This document shows, piece by piece, positions 1-8,559 of a stretch of 64,000 bases of DNA (position 1 is its first letter; the number at the start of each line of letters is the position of its first letter). Origin of the DNA: Chloroflexota bacterium (lineage in GTDB: Bacteria > Chloroflexota > Anaerolineae > Anaerolineales > Anaerolineaceae); the NCBI GenBank assembly GCA_016838895.1, contig JAEKNU010000012.1, positions 21,716 through 85,715 of the forward strand, read 5' to 3'. Under the pieces are notes generated by a model. The model searched no databases. It had not been told where the DNA came from and worked only from the letters and a program-made list of their open reading frames with translations. The position numbers were made by a program, and so were the translations under genes.

Positions 1-690
1 ACCGTACGCATAGAAAATGTATGGCTGGGAATTCCTGCTCAGCATCCTGAAGTATTGAAAATTAATGAAGAATCTGATTTATCCCTTGAAGACAACAATT
101 CCATGGATACTACCCAGGCTGAGATATCACAACCAGAAATGGGATTGCAATTATCCATAGATGGCGGTTCTGTTGAGGATGGAAGTATTTTATTTTTACC
201 AAAAGGTACACAAGATCACCGAGTTATCTATTCATATTTACCCGAAAATAATTTGTTAGCTGAAGTGAATATGGCAGGCATAACACTTTCTCCAGTTGAA
301 ATAGCACCAAATGGTTGGGATACCTATGTCGTTTTTTCAGATACTGGGGGTCAATATCAATTAATTTGTATTACCAGATATAATGGCGAATCCTCTTATT
401 TCCAGTGCAACGATACAATAAATGATACGCCAAATGGTTTTCAATCAGAGGAAATATCAATTGATCCTGAACAAGCCCATCGTGTTGTGATTGAAGTCGA
501 TCCTGAGACGTACAACTTGCATGTTTGGTTGGATGAAGAAAATGTATTCGATGTTGATTCACGCCAACCCAGACAATTTTTTGAGGAAAACAGATTTAAT
601 TTCAGATTCATGGTATTTAATGCTGAATCAACTGCACAAGATTTTCGGATGCGTGTCGAAGACATTGAGATCGGCTCGCCGGAATATTAG
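1..690 (+). CDS. C-terminal part of a multi-domain (ConA/jelly-roll-like) lipoprotein, 5' end outside window
   Basis: The reading frame is open from base 1 to the TAG at 688-690, so the start lies to the left of the window. The visible 229 residues match the last module of the next gene (934-3891) at roughly half of positions. Shared stretches include LQLSIDGG, LPKGTQ-HR-IYSYLP, PNGWD, VIEVDP-TY and the closing FRMRVEDIE / FKLRFEDIE. The preceding VRIENVWLG also has its counterpart (IRIENVFIG) in the neighbour. The pattern of short alternating hydrophobic strands fits a concanavalin A-like (LamG/jelly-roll) fold, probably surface-exposed and ligand-binding, but no catalytic motif can be named. 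The two genes are clearly tandem paralogues. Function is unknown. Confidence 0.75.
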   Translation, partial: TVRIENVWLGIPAQHPEVLKINEESDLSLEDNNSMDTTQAEISQPEMGLQLSIDGGSVEDGSILFLPKGTQDHRVIYSYLPENNLLAEVNMAGITLSPVEIAPNGWDTYVVFSDTGGQYQLICITRYNGESSYFQCNDTINDTPNGFQSEEISIDPEQAHRVVIEVDPETYNLHVWLDEENVFDVDSRQPRQFFEENRFNFRFMVFNAESTAQDFRMRVEDIEIGSPEY

Positions 691-739
691 AAGGTATGTG
701 TTTTTGTAACAGCCTTTCAGATTGTTCTAAAAAAATACA

Positions 740-790
740 CTATCCCCAATGCATATCACCGTATTGAGTGGCGGCGATCCCGGCCGAGAT
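740..790 (-). pseudogene. remnant of the 3' end of a PfkB-family kinase gene
   Basis: On the minus strand this stretch encodes, with one frameshift, LGR / IAATQYGDMHWG-stop. The intact kinase at 3935-4729 ends in LGRIAATQYGGTHWG-stop, and the nucleotide sequences around both stops are nearly identical. It sits downstream of and convergent with a lipoprotein gene, exactly as the intact kinase does. This makes it the leftover of a second kinase copy from a duplication of the lipoprotein-kinase unit. No other part of the kinase is recognisable further right. Confidence 0.75.
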
Positions 791-933
791 TTGGTATATC
801 AAACCATTTGGAATCATTGGAGGATTCATCAAGTATTATTATTTATTGGGATTGGATCTATCAGAAACATGATATTGGTATTCAATGATAGCGATATAAA
901 TGATTTCATCGAGAAATATTAGAGAGGGCATTG
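791..933. other. spacer before the second lipoprotein gene, no assigned gene
   Basis: After the kinase remnant there are about 140 bases with no recognised gene. One plus-strand frame stays open from the remnant to a TAG at 920-922 and ends in LVFNDSDINDFIEKY. It looks protein-like but has no start signal and no family I can name, so it may be the tail of a deleted gene or chance. The ribosome-binding site AGAGAGGG at 921-928 belongs to the following lipoprotein gene. Confidence 0.3.
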
Positions 934-3891
934 ATGAATTTTCCAAGAAAGTATCATAAAAAAATATTACTGATTTTTTTATTTGTTTTTGTTAGTGTTT
1001 TATTTGGATTGTCAGGGTGTAGTGAGGATATCAATATTATTCCAAATGAATCTTCATCCGTGGAAGAAGAGCAGGTTGATCAACAGGCAATGCCAACACC
1101 AACCGTACTCATTGTTCCAACAGCTACACAAACCAGTACGCCTGATCCTGTTTTAAATGCATCCGAACTTATTTCATCATTTACGATCTATGACGATTTT
1201 TCGGCAGATATTGATGAGTTGAAATGGGATGTATTTGCTGTAGACAATATGGAGCCTTTTTCAGTTATTTCAAGTAATGGCAAGCTTCAAATCTCAATCG
1301 ATAGGGAGAAATTTGTTAATTCCGATTTGTACCTTGATGTTAATTCTGATGGCTTTTCAAAGAATACAAACGGTATCTCAGTAGATATGTTATCAAACAG
1401 TTCACCAGTTTACACTTCACCAACAGGCGTTTTATTAACATTAACTGATGGTAAATCCAAAATGGATTATCGATGCTATACAATTCTCGCGGTTGCTAGA
1501 TTGTTTTGCGAGTTGGAAGATGCTGTATCAGGTTATCAAATGGATGCCATGGATGCGTTGTCTATTTTACCTAATCAATCCAATCAATTACAGATCGAAT
1601 GGATTCCTGAAACAGGATTGTTGCTGACATTTTTAAATCAGCAATTGATTTATTCACAACAGCTTGATATTGAATCTCCGATATGGATGGAAAGTGCGAA
1701 AATCTTTGTTCGCAAGGTTAATTCCTATGCAGAAGATGAAATATTTTATGACAATTTCAGAATTGGAACGTATCAGGAAACAGAGATTAACTTGCCAGAT
1801 GATCTATATCCACCAATAGAACAGCCAGTATTATATTCGCAAAACGGCATAGAATATTATTTGTATGATTCTTTTGAAGAACCTTACTATGAAAACAAGT
1901 ATGATCTACGTCGATGGGATGTATTATTTGGCTTGGGTGATACCAATTTATTAAGAACGGAATCTTTTATGGGGCAGAAAAATGGAACTTTATATTTTGA
2001 AGGTAATACAATCGTAGATATGGTTCCAATAATGTCGAATGATGAATTGCGTGCCATCCAATTTGATATTTTGCCAACAACGAATGATCGTTCATCTGGT
2101 GGTATGGAAATTCAATTAAATGTTAAAAATAGTGAAGTTATCCATGGGAATGAAAATTTTTTATTAAGTTATTTCTGTAGTCCAATTTATGTCGATGGCC
2201 CCAATGATAAATTGTGGTGTGCTTATATTGGGACTGATAATCAATTTATCATTAGCTCTTTTGAAATGCCATTTTCTGATAGAGAATCACATCAAGTTCG
2301 TTTGCAATATGATGATAAGTCAGGTGTTTTCCAAACATACATGAATGACAAAATGGTTGATGAAGTAATTGTGTTGGATGAACACAGGCAGAAAATTGTG
2401 GAATTTGGATTAAAATCCGCAGTTTTGATTGATACTGGAACCGATGAAAATATTGCAATAGATAATTTTATAATTGGTAGAAAATCTGATGTGGTGAAAT
2501 CAACAGGTGTGGTAGGATTGCCGACACCTGTTGATATGTTACCTCATAGTGATTTATATTTACATGATGATTTTGAAGATGAAAATTTTGATTTTTCCTG
2601 GAACAGCCATTTATGGAGCGGTATTTTATCAGAAGATAATTCAGGAATTTATCAAAATGATGGTGCATTAGTTGTTGGTGACAAACCAGAATCTGGTTTC
2701 TCTTCCTGGGTGTTGTATAACCAAGGATTTAATTCAATTGGTATGCAAAATGCTAATGCCGTCAAAATTGAATTTCAGGCAGATGAAAATGATTTTCCTC
2801 ATGATAGAGCAATATTATTTAATGCTTTCTTGATGGATGATGAAGCCGATATTGGCGAAAATGTGCATGGCGTAAAATTGGTAGGGGGTGTATTAAATTG
2901 TCGGGTATTGTTTGAAAATGAGAATGTTTTCGTGGAATGCTCCTCTTGTTTTGAATTTGAAGGTTGTACAGATTATGAAATGGTATCTTTAACTGGGTAT
3001 GTGGGTAATTCAGCTAAATTGCACAATATTGCTTTGGAACATGATGAGGAAAGTAACAAATACTATATTTATTTTGACGATACATTATTAGGAACTTATG
3101 ATACGCCAGAAAATTATGATCCATTACATACCTTTCCGATACAAGTACTTAGTGGGGATAATCCTGATGGAACGATTCGTATTGAAAATGTATTTATCGG
3201 GTACTCGGCAAGCCATCCTGAATTGATGAGCAATTATATAATTCAGTCGCCTGAAGAGAATATAAAAAGTGAAAATGATGACCAAGCTCCAGAGATATCC
3301 AAAGTAGATGTTGTTGAACTTGAGAAATTTAAACATGAAAATGGTCTTCAATTGTCTATTGATGGTGGATATGTGGAGGACGAAGATATCATTGTTTTGC
3401 CAAAAGGAACCCAAAATCATAGAGGCATTTATTCATATTTGCCAGATGAATTTGCAATTCATGAAATAAATAAGGCATCTATCAAGTTTTCTCCAATTGA
3501 AATACCACCGAATGGATGGGATGTGTATTTCGGATTCTCTGATACAGATGGATCTTATCAGTTTCAATGTATCATTCGGTATGATTTCGAATTTTCAAAT
3601 ATCCAATGTCATGAATCAGTGAATAGTATTCAGGATGATTTATTTCAATCAGATGAAATTACATTTAATCCGACATTACCTCATGATATTGCTATTGAAG
3701 TTGATCCAGATACATATCTGCTGCATATTCTTTTGGATGGAGAAGCAATTATTGATGTAGATACACGTCAACCAGCATCATTTTTTAGAGAGGGCAGATT
3801 CCAGTATGGATTAATGGTTGTCAACATAAATTCATCTGCGCCTGAATTCAAATTACGGTTTGAAGATATTGAGGTTGAATTATTGGAATAA
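934..3891 (+). CDS. large lipoprotein with four ConA/LamG-like modules
   Basis: This 985-residue protein begins with basic residues, a hydrophobic stretch and the lipobox L-S-G-C (Cys29), so it should be exported and lipid-anchored. A Thr/Pro-rich linker follows (about residues 53-72). Four modules of roughly 200 residues come next, at about 85-290, 307-520, 540-770 and 800-985. Modules 1-3 each open with a D-(D/S)-F...W motif (YDDFSAD, YDSFEEP, HDDFEDE). The fourth is the one shared with the truncated gene at the left edge. The fold is inferred to be a concanavalin A-like jelly roll; such modules often bind glycans, but no ligand or enzymatic residues can be assigned. A TTG three bases upstream is possible, but ATG at 934 has AGAGAGGG five bases before it. 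The gene ends at a strong terminator and converges on the kinase. Confidence 0.8.
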   Translation: MNFPRKYHKKILLIFLFVFVSVLFGLSGCSEDINIIPNESSSVEEEQVDQQAMPTPTVLIVPTATQTSTPDPVLNASELISSFTIYDDFSADIDELKWDVFAVDNMEPFSVISSNGKLQISIDREKFVNSDLYLDVNSDGFSKNTNGISVDMLSNSSPVYTSPTGVLLTLTDGKSKMDYRCYTILAVARLFCELEDAVSGYQMDAMDALSILPNQSNQLQIEWIPETGLLLTFLNQQLIYSQQLDIESPIWMESAKIFVRKVNSYAEDEIFYDNFRIGTYQETEINLPDDLYPPIEQPVLYSQNGIEYYLYDSFEEPYYENKYDLRRWDVLFGLGDTNLLRTESFMGQKNGTLYFEGNTIVDMVPIMSNDELRAIQFDILPTTNDRSSGGMEIQLNVKNSEVIHGNENFLLSYFCSPIYVDGPNDKLWCAYIGTDNQFIISSFEMPFSDRESHQVRLQYDDKSGVFQTYMNDKMVDEVIVLDEHRQKIVEFGLKSAVLIDTGTDENIAIDNFIIGRKSDVVKSTGVVGLPTPVDMLPHSDLYLHDDFEDENFDFSWNSHLWSGILSEDNSGIYQNDGALVVGDKPESGFSSWVLYNQGFNSIGMQNANAVKIEFQADENDFPHDRAILFNAFLMDDEADIGENVHGVKLVGGVLNCRVLFENENVFVECSSCFEFEGCTDYEMVSLTGYVGNSAKLHNIALEHDEESNKYYIYFDDTLLGTYDTPENYDPLHTFPIQVLSGDNPDGTIRIENVFIGYSASHPELMSNYIIQSPEENIKSENDDQAPEISKVDVVELEKFKHENGLQLSIDGGYVEDEDIIVLPKGTQNHRGIYSYLPDEFAIHEINKASIKFSPIEIPPNGWDVYFGFSDTDGSYQFQCIIRYDFEFSNIQCHESVNSIQDDLFQSDEITFNPTLPHDIAIEVDPDTYLLHILLDGEAIIDVDTRQPASFFREGRFQYGLMVVNINSSAPEFKLRFEDIEVELLE

Positions 3892-3902
3892 AATCTGAAA
3901 GG

Positions 3903-3925
3903 GTGTGACCGCTTCACACTTTTTT
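3903..3925 (+). terminator. rho-independent terminator after the lipoprotein gene
   Basis: GTGTGA (3903-3908) pairs with TCACAC (3914-3919) around a 5-base loop, followed by six T residues. It lies 11 bases after the lipoprotein stop and between two convergent genes. Confidence 0.8.
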
Positions 3926-3934
3926 AACTATTTT

Positions 3935-4729
3935 CTATCCCCAATGCGTACCGCCGTATTGAGTAGCAGCGATACGACCTAGCTCGGCGCCTGCCAGTAA
4001 GGCGCTGGGGATGTTTTTATTTTCGTAATAATTGGAAGTAAAACCTGCCTGGAAGGCATCGCCGCAGCCGGTGGTATCGATGACTTTCTCGATGGGTAAA
4101 GCGGGTTGCGTGTAGGTGTTATTTCCATGAAAGGCAATGCTGCCTTCTGCACCGAGGGTGAGTACGATGATGCCGGGACTTGTTTTAGCAGTATTAGCCA
4201 GTTCATCGGCCATGTCGGGGGTGCCGCCAAAATAGGCTATATCAATGACTTGCAGGCTCTGTTTGAGCAATTCATAGTCTTTGAGGTGCAGGAAGTCCAC
4301 GGCCATGAATTGATGCGTCTGGTTGCGTTTCAGGGCTTTCTGATAGTTGGGGCCATTGGCGTGCGTTGCCCAAACGTCAAAGCCAGCCATGTATTGCCAT
4401 TGGGATTCAGAAAGTTGATATTCTTCATACACACCACCATCCCAGGCGCCTTCCAATCCCAGCCGTTCACCAACCTCATCCACAACCAATTGATTACTGG
4501 CTGTTTTGCCGTCCAGTCGCATCAGGTGTGAATGATCTACGTCTCTTTCCTGTAATAGCGCCATGATACGGTCGCCATTTTTATCATTGCCAAGTGGCCC
4601 GATAAAAGCACTCGCGTGCCCCATTTGACGGAAACGGATGGATTGATTGAGGGAGTTGCCACCCGGGTAGGTGGTATCCAGTTGTGGGTAATAATCCATT
4701 GCGGCGACGCTGAAACAGGCTGCTTTCAT
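3935..4729 (-). CDS. PfkB-family sugar kinase, fructoselysine-6-kinase-like
   Basis: This 264-residue protein carries the PfkB signature DTTGCGDAF near the C-terminus (about 219-227), holding the anion hole and catalytic Asp, and an N-terminal substrate region DYYPQL...PGGNSLN. The N-terminal spacing, the PGGN motif and short length resemble FrlD, the kinase that phosphorylates fructoselysine, more than ribokinase or fructokinase. That assignment is from family resemblance only. No frlB-like deglycase or dedicated transporter is nearby, so the real substrate is open. The gene is monocistronic in this window and converges on the lipoprotein gene; a decayed 3' copy lies at 740-790. Confidence 0.75.
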   Translation of the reverse strand: MKAACFSVAAMDYYPQLDTTYPGGNSLNQSIRFRQMGHASAFIGPLGNDKNGDRIMALLQERDVDHSHLMRLDGKTASNQLVVDEVGERLGLEGAWDGGVYEEYQLSESQWQYMAGFDVWATHANGPNYQKALKRNQTHQFMAVDFLHLKDYELLKQSLQVIDIAYFGGTPDMADELANTAKTSPGIIVLTLGAEGSIAFHGNNTYTQPALPIEKVIDTTGCGDAFQAGFTSNYYENKNIPSALLAGAELGRIAATQYGGTHWG

Positions 4730-4816
4730 ATTGTTACTCCAATGTAGATTGTTATCTCGAGCTCAGGCGAGTGTTGAATATTTGCAATTAACAATATTTC
4801 TTGAAATTTAAAACCG

Positions 4817-5278
4817 TCAGGAATTTATCTGCCTGGCAGAAATCGATGAATTGATGAAGTGCCCAATAGCGAAGAGCGAAAGCGGAATCACTGCCAGCCA
4901 GGATTGCAGCCAGATAACTGCGAAGGCAAAGGATAAAACCGGAAGAATTGCCATAGGTATGGGAACTCCCAGCACAGTGTCAAACAATGCTGAGAATGGT
5001 CGCCCTTTGCGTATATAATGCAGCCATAATGCATAATACAGTGCAGCGCAGATAATCATCAGCACGAACAGCATTGGATTCCGGGCGACATCAGGGTCAT
5101 AGGGGGTGAATATGAGGAATAGAAAAAAGAGAATTCTTCCCCCATGTTCTATGGCATTGATGATAAGACCACCATCTTTGAGCTTGCCCGGTGGGTTTAT
5201 CGGTGGAAATATGACAAAGAGTAAATTGGGCAACAGAATAACTGCGATGATGATAAATCCGGGTAATGAAAAAGACAT
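4817..5278 (-). CDS. small integral membrane protein, unknown function
   Basis: The protein has 153 residues with about five hydrophobic segments (near the N-terminus, around residues 40-55, 65-80, 100-120 and 125-140) and the short loops typical of an inner-membrane protein. I recognise no family. ATG at 5278 is preferred over an upstream TTG at 5296 because AAAGGA lies about eight bases upstream of it. It stands alone, transcribed in the same direction as the kinase, with an 87-base gap that shows no clear terminator. Confidence 0.6.
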   Translation of the reverse strand: MSFSLPGFIIIAVILLPNLLFVIFPPINPPGKLKDGGLIINAIEHGGRILFFLFLIFTPYDPDVARNPMLFVLMIICAALYYALWLHYIRKGRPFSALFDTVLGVPIPMAILPVLSFAFAVIWLQSWLAVIPLSLFAIGHFINSSISARQINS

Positions 5279-5360
5279 TAATTTTGTCCTTTGCAAACAA
5301 TGTAATCAACTGTTTCTATTTTACTTTGTTATTGAATATCTTGTAAAAATCAATAGGGAT

Positions 5361-5394
5361 CAAAAATGCCTCTCAATAAGTCATTGGGAGGCAT
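5361..5394 (-). terminator. terminator of the ABC exporter operon
   Basis: On the minus strand ATGCCTCCCAAT (5394-5383) pairs with ATTGAGAGGCAT (5377-5366), 12 bp with one G-U, around a 5-base loop. A T-run follows. It lies just past the stop of the HlyD-type gene. Confidence 0.85.
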
Positions 5395-5412
5395 GATTTG
5401 TATATAAATCTA

Positions 5413-6618
5413 TTAATTCAGGAAGCTGACTTCGGCACTCATGCCGGCGCGCAATCTTTCGGGAATTTCATCCAGTACGACCACACTACGATAAACCACA
5501 TCACCGCCCAATGTGTCTGCCAATGGGTCAATTTCAGTAACCGTGCCGTCCACGTGCAGGTTGAGTGCTTCGATATATACTGAAGCTTTCTGCCCAATGA
5601 AAACAGCTGAGATGTCTCGTTCGCTGAGGTCTGTGGTTTCCACCTGCAGGGTGTTCAGGTCCGCCAGGATAAGCACTGCCTGTCCGGGTTGAACCCATTC
5701 ACCGACCTGGAAGAACAGCTTGCTGATGGTGCCCGCAAAGGGTGCCTTGAGTTCCAGGTTGTCCAGTGTGGTCTGTGCGGCAGCCAATTGTGCTTGTGCA
5801 TTCGCTACGCGTGCTTTTGCGAGCGCCAATTCATCCGGGTCCGGGCCATTCGCCATCTGATCGAATGCCGTTTGCGCAGATTCCAGTTCAGTACGGGCCA
5901 TTTCAAGATTGGCATCCGCAATGGCAACCTCGTACTCGTCTGGTTTGTTCATCAGATAATTGAGGTTCGCCTGCGCTTTATCCACCGCTTTTTGGGCATT
6001 GGATAACTCACTGAGCGCCGCTGCTTTGTTGAGGTTATCTTCCGGGCTATCGGCCCAGCCACCGTAGGTGTCCTGTTTTCTCTTTAGCCAATCCTGGGCA
6101 ACGATCAAATCCGCCTGTGCAACCTTCACCTGATTATCATCACCAATACGGTATTCCTTCCAGCCACGGCGTTTTTCGGCTTCATTGAAGGCATCACTGG
6201 CTTCTGCCAGGCGTAATTGCGCTTGTGCACGAGCCTGATCTGCTTCTTCGATCAGTGTATCCAGGGTCTGTTGGCTGCTAAGCAGTTCCAGTTCGGCGGC
6301 TTTGACGGCGGCAAGTTGTTGTTCTTTGCCGTTCAAGGAGACGATAGTCTGTCCACTTTTGACATCGGTACCAACGCTACCTGTGATCTGGTCAATTGCC
6401 CCGCCGACTGCAGAAGATAGTTGGGCTTCCTGTGCCGGAATGACATAGCCTGATGCGACCACATCACCTTGATTTTGGATGGGTTGTGCATTTTCTGTTG
6501 AAGGTTCGCCAGCATCCAATACGATTGTTGGCAAAACCTCTAGTGTTGAATTCACTGCTCCTCCACATCCGGCCAATAAAACAGCCAATGCAAAGAGAAG
6601 CAACAATTTCGTTTTCAT
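5413..6618 (-). CDS. HlyD/RND-type periplasmic adaptor lipoprotein (membrane fusion protein)
   Basis: The N-terminal MKTKLLLLFALAVLLAGC is a lipoprotein signal with lipobox L-A-G-C, so the adaptor is anchored outside the membrane. A first lipoyl half (VVASGYVIPAQEAQLSS...GTDVKSGQTIVSL) is followed by a long Ala/Gln/Glu-rich coiled-coil hairpin. The second lipoyl half has the usual LKAPFAGTI and VGEWVQPGQ motifs, then a beta-barrel domain. It should link the ABC permeases to substrate export or lipid handling. The ATG at 6618 is favoured over one at 6630 because GGAG lies six bases upstream; the upstream ATG overlaps the Shine-Dalgarno itself and the end of the ATPase gene. It is the last gene of the operon, followed by a terminator. 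Confidence 0.88.
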   Translation of the reverse strand: MKTKLLLLFALAVLLAGCGGAVNSTLEVLPTIVLDAGEPSTENAQPIQNQGDVVASGYVIPAQEAQLSSAVGGAIDQITGSVGTDVKSGQTIVSLNGKEQQLAAVKAAELELLSSQQTLDTLIEEADQARAQAQLRLAEASDAFNEAEKRRGWKEYRIGDDNQVKVAQADLIVAQDWLKRKQDTYGGWADSPEDNLNKAAALSELSNAQKAVDKAQANLNYLMNKPDEYEVAIADANLEMARTELESAQTAFDQMANGPDPDELALAKARVANAQAQLAAAQTTLDNLELKAPFAGTISKLFFQVGEWVQPGQAVLILADLNTLQVETTDLSERDISAVFIGQKASVYIEALNLHVDGTVTEIDPLADTLGGDVVYRSVVVLDEIPERLRAGMSAEVSFLN

Positions 6619-6619
6619 T

Positions 6620-7318
6620 TTATGCTCCATTACCGTTTACGGTTTCATCTTTCATAATTTTGCCATCCTGCAGGGTGACCACACGCTTGGCGTATTTGAT
6701 CACTCTTTGATCATGGGTGGCAAAGACAAACGTTACACCTGTTTCTTCATTCAACTTCTTGACAATTTCCATGACCTGTCTACCATTTTCAGTATCCAGA
6801 TTGGCAGTAGGCTCATCGGCCAGAATCAAGGAGGGTTCTGTTGAGAGTGCACGGGCGATAGCCACACGCTGCTGTTGACCGCCGCTAAGTTGATCGGGGC
6901 GATGATGACCATGATCTGATAATTCTACGGCTGCCAGTAATTCCTCTACACGCGCACGCCGTTTATCAGGAGCGATGCCGGTCAGGATCAGCGGCATTTC
7001 AATGTTCTCGTATGCGGTCAGGGTTGGGATAAGCGCGAAGAATTGGAATATGAAACCAATGGTTCCTTTGCGCATATCCGCACGTTGATTGCGATTCAGT
7101 TTACTGACATCATTGCCATTAAGATATACCTGCCCGCCAGTTGGTTGATCCAGGCAGCCGATTAATTGCAGTAGGGTGGTTTTGCCTGATCCGGATGGAC
7201 CGACTAAGGCCGTAAACTCTCCGCTGTTGATTGATAGGTTGACATTATTCAATGCCTGGGTTTCAATTTCTCCGATTTTATATGTTCGGGAAACATTTTC
7301 AATTTTTGTGACTTCCAT
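6620..7318 (-). CDS. ABC transporter ATPase, LolD/MacB type
   Basis: All ABC motifs are present: Walker [10 protein letters not shown]-loop region [17 protein letters not shown], signature LSGGQQQR, Walker B LILADEPT with D-loop ANLD, and the switch His in ATHD. Length and sequence fit the MacB/LolD subfamily that pairs with FtsX-like permeases and works mechanically rather than as a substrate importer. As in the next gene, two ATGs stand 12 bases apart (7330 and 7318); the second has GGAG six bases upstream and is chosen. The first follows the permease stop directly. It lies between the permease and adaptor genes and certainly belongs to this operon. Confidence 0.92.
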   Translation of the reverse strand: MEVTKIENVSRTYKIGEIETQALNNVNLSINSGEFTALVGPSGSGKTTLLQLIGCLDQPTGGQVYLNGNDVSKLNRNQRADMRKGTIGFIFQFFALIPTLTAYENIEMPLILTGIAPDKRRARVEELLAAVELSDHGHHRPDQLSGGQQQRVAIARALSTEPSLILADEPTANLDTENGRQVMEIVKKLNEETGVTFVFATHDQRVIKYAKRVVTLQDGKIMKDETVNGNGA

Positions 7319-7330
7319 TTCAAACTCCAT

Positions 7331-8551
7331 TTATGCTTTTCCACCGCGTAGTGCTTCTACGGGTTCCATTTTCGCTGCCATAATGGCTGGGTATACGCCG
7401 GCTGCTAAAGTAACAAAGAATGCCATAATTGTTAAGGTAATGGCATCATCCGGCTTGAGTTTTGCATAAATAACATCGCCCAGAATCATACCGGTTGTGC
7501 CCAGGTCTCCAAAATAGAAACCATATTTTGTGGCATAGGCAACCATAATGCCGCCAATAATTAATCCTAAAAAGATGCCAATCACCGCGATCATGCCCGA
7601 CTCAGCAAAAAACAGGACCATGATGCGCCTGCTGTTCATGCCAATTGCAGAGAGAATACCAATTTCACGGGTTCGTTCATATACTGACATAATCAGTGTG
7701 TTGATCACAACTGTTGCTGTGATCCCTAAAACAATCAAATATAGAATATAGATGAATGATTCATACACTTCATCAATCAGGGAAAGCAATTCATTCATCT
7801 CAACCCAGGTAGCTACTTTGTATTGGCTGGTCTGTAATGCTGCCGCTACAGCGTCGGTTTGCTCTATATCTTTCAATAGGACAAAAAGAATGCTGGCGTG
7901 ATTATCTGTTTGGGTAATTGCTTGTGTTTTATTCAACGGCATCAAAACCACTGCTTTATCCAATGAGGTTGTATTGGTTGAATAAATACCGCGAATGATA
8001 AATCTCTGTTCATCCACATCTCCGTTTGAGGTGTTGACCAACATTGCAAAATCATCGCCAACCTGAAGATCAAATTTCTCAGCCAGGGGTTTGCCAATCA
8101 GAATTCCTCCACGATCATCAGCCTGGAGAAATTCACCTTCTAGTAAACCATCCCTATAAGGGGCATTTGCCGAAGAATCCGGATCAACGCCCATCACTCT
8201 TACACCTTCTGATTTGTCGCCGATAAAGATTAATCCTGAGGCGAATAAGCGTGGTGTAGCTGTTTCAACTACCTCTAATGCACTGACCTGTGCAGCTAAT
8301 TCCATTGGGTTTTCAATCAGATCTTCCCATAATAAACTGTTGCGATTTTGGTTATATTCCTTCGCCCTTACTTGCAAGTGACCACTGGAGAGGCGTATAG
8401 TTGATTCGCGGGAACTAATTAGTTCTCCATTGATAAAGGCAGCCATGAATAATAATATCGCCAGGCCCATAGCAAGCGCCAATGCTGAAAAAATCGTTCG
8501 CCTTTTGTTTCGCAATAAATCTCGAAAAGCCATTTTAAATATCTGTAACAT
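7331..8551 (-). CDS. ABC transporter permease, FtsX/MacB family (second of two)
   Basis: About 406 residues. There is an N-terminal transmembrane helix after a basic stretch (RDLLRNKRRT), then a large extracytoplasmic MacB-type periplasmic core domain (about 50-270). Three C-terminal transmembrane helices follow, with the conserved YERTREIGILSAIGM between the first two, which couples to the ATPase. The C-terminal PVEALRGG is typical of the family. ATG at 8551 is preferred over GTG at 8563 because GAGG lies six bases before it. The start region nearly touches the stop of the upstream permease, so the two are translationally close and likely form a heterodimer. Confidence 0.9.
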   Translation of the reverse strand: MLQIFKMAFRDLLRNKRRTIFSALALAMGLAILLFMAAFINGELISSRESTIRLSSGHLQVRAKEYNQNRNSLLWEDLIENPMELAAQVSALEVVETATPRLFASGLIFIGDKSEGVRVMGVDPDSSANAPYRDGLLEGEFLQADDRGGILIGKPLAEKFDLQVGDDFAMLVNTSNGDVDEQRFIIRGIYSTNTTSLDKAVVLMPLNKTQAITQTDNHASILFVLLKDIEQTDAVAAALQTSQYKVATWVEMNELLSLIDEVYESFIYILYLIVLGITATVVINTLIMSVYERTREIGILSAIGMNSRRIMVLFFAESGMIAVIGIFLGLIIGGIMVAYATKYGFYFGDLGTTGMILGDVIYAKLKPDDAITLTIMAFFVTLAAGVYPAIMAAKMEPVEALRGGKA

Positions 8552-8559
8552 GATATTCC

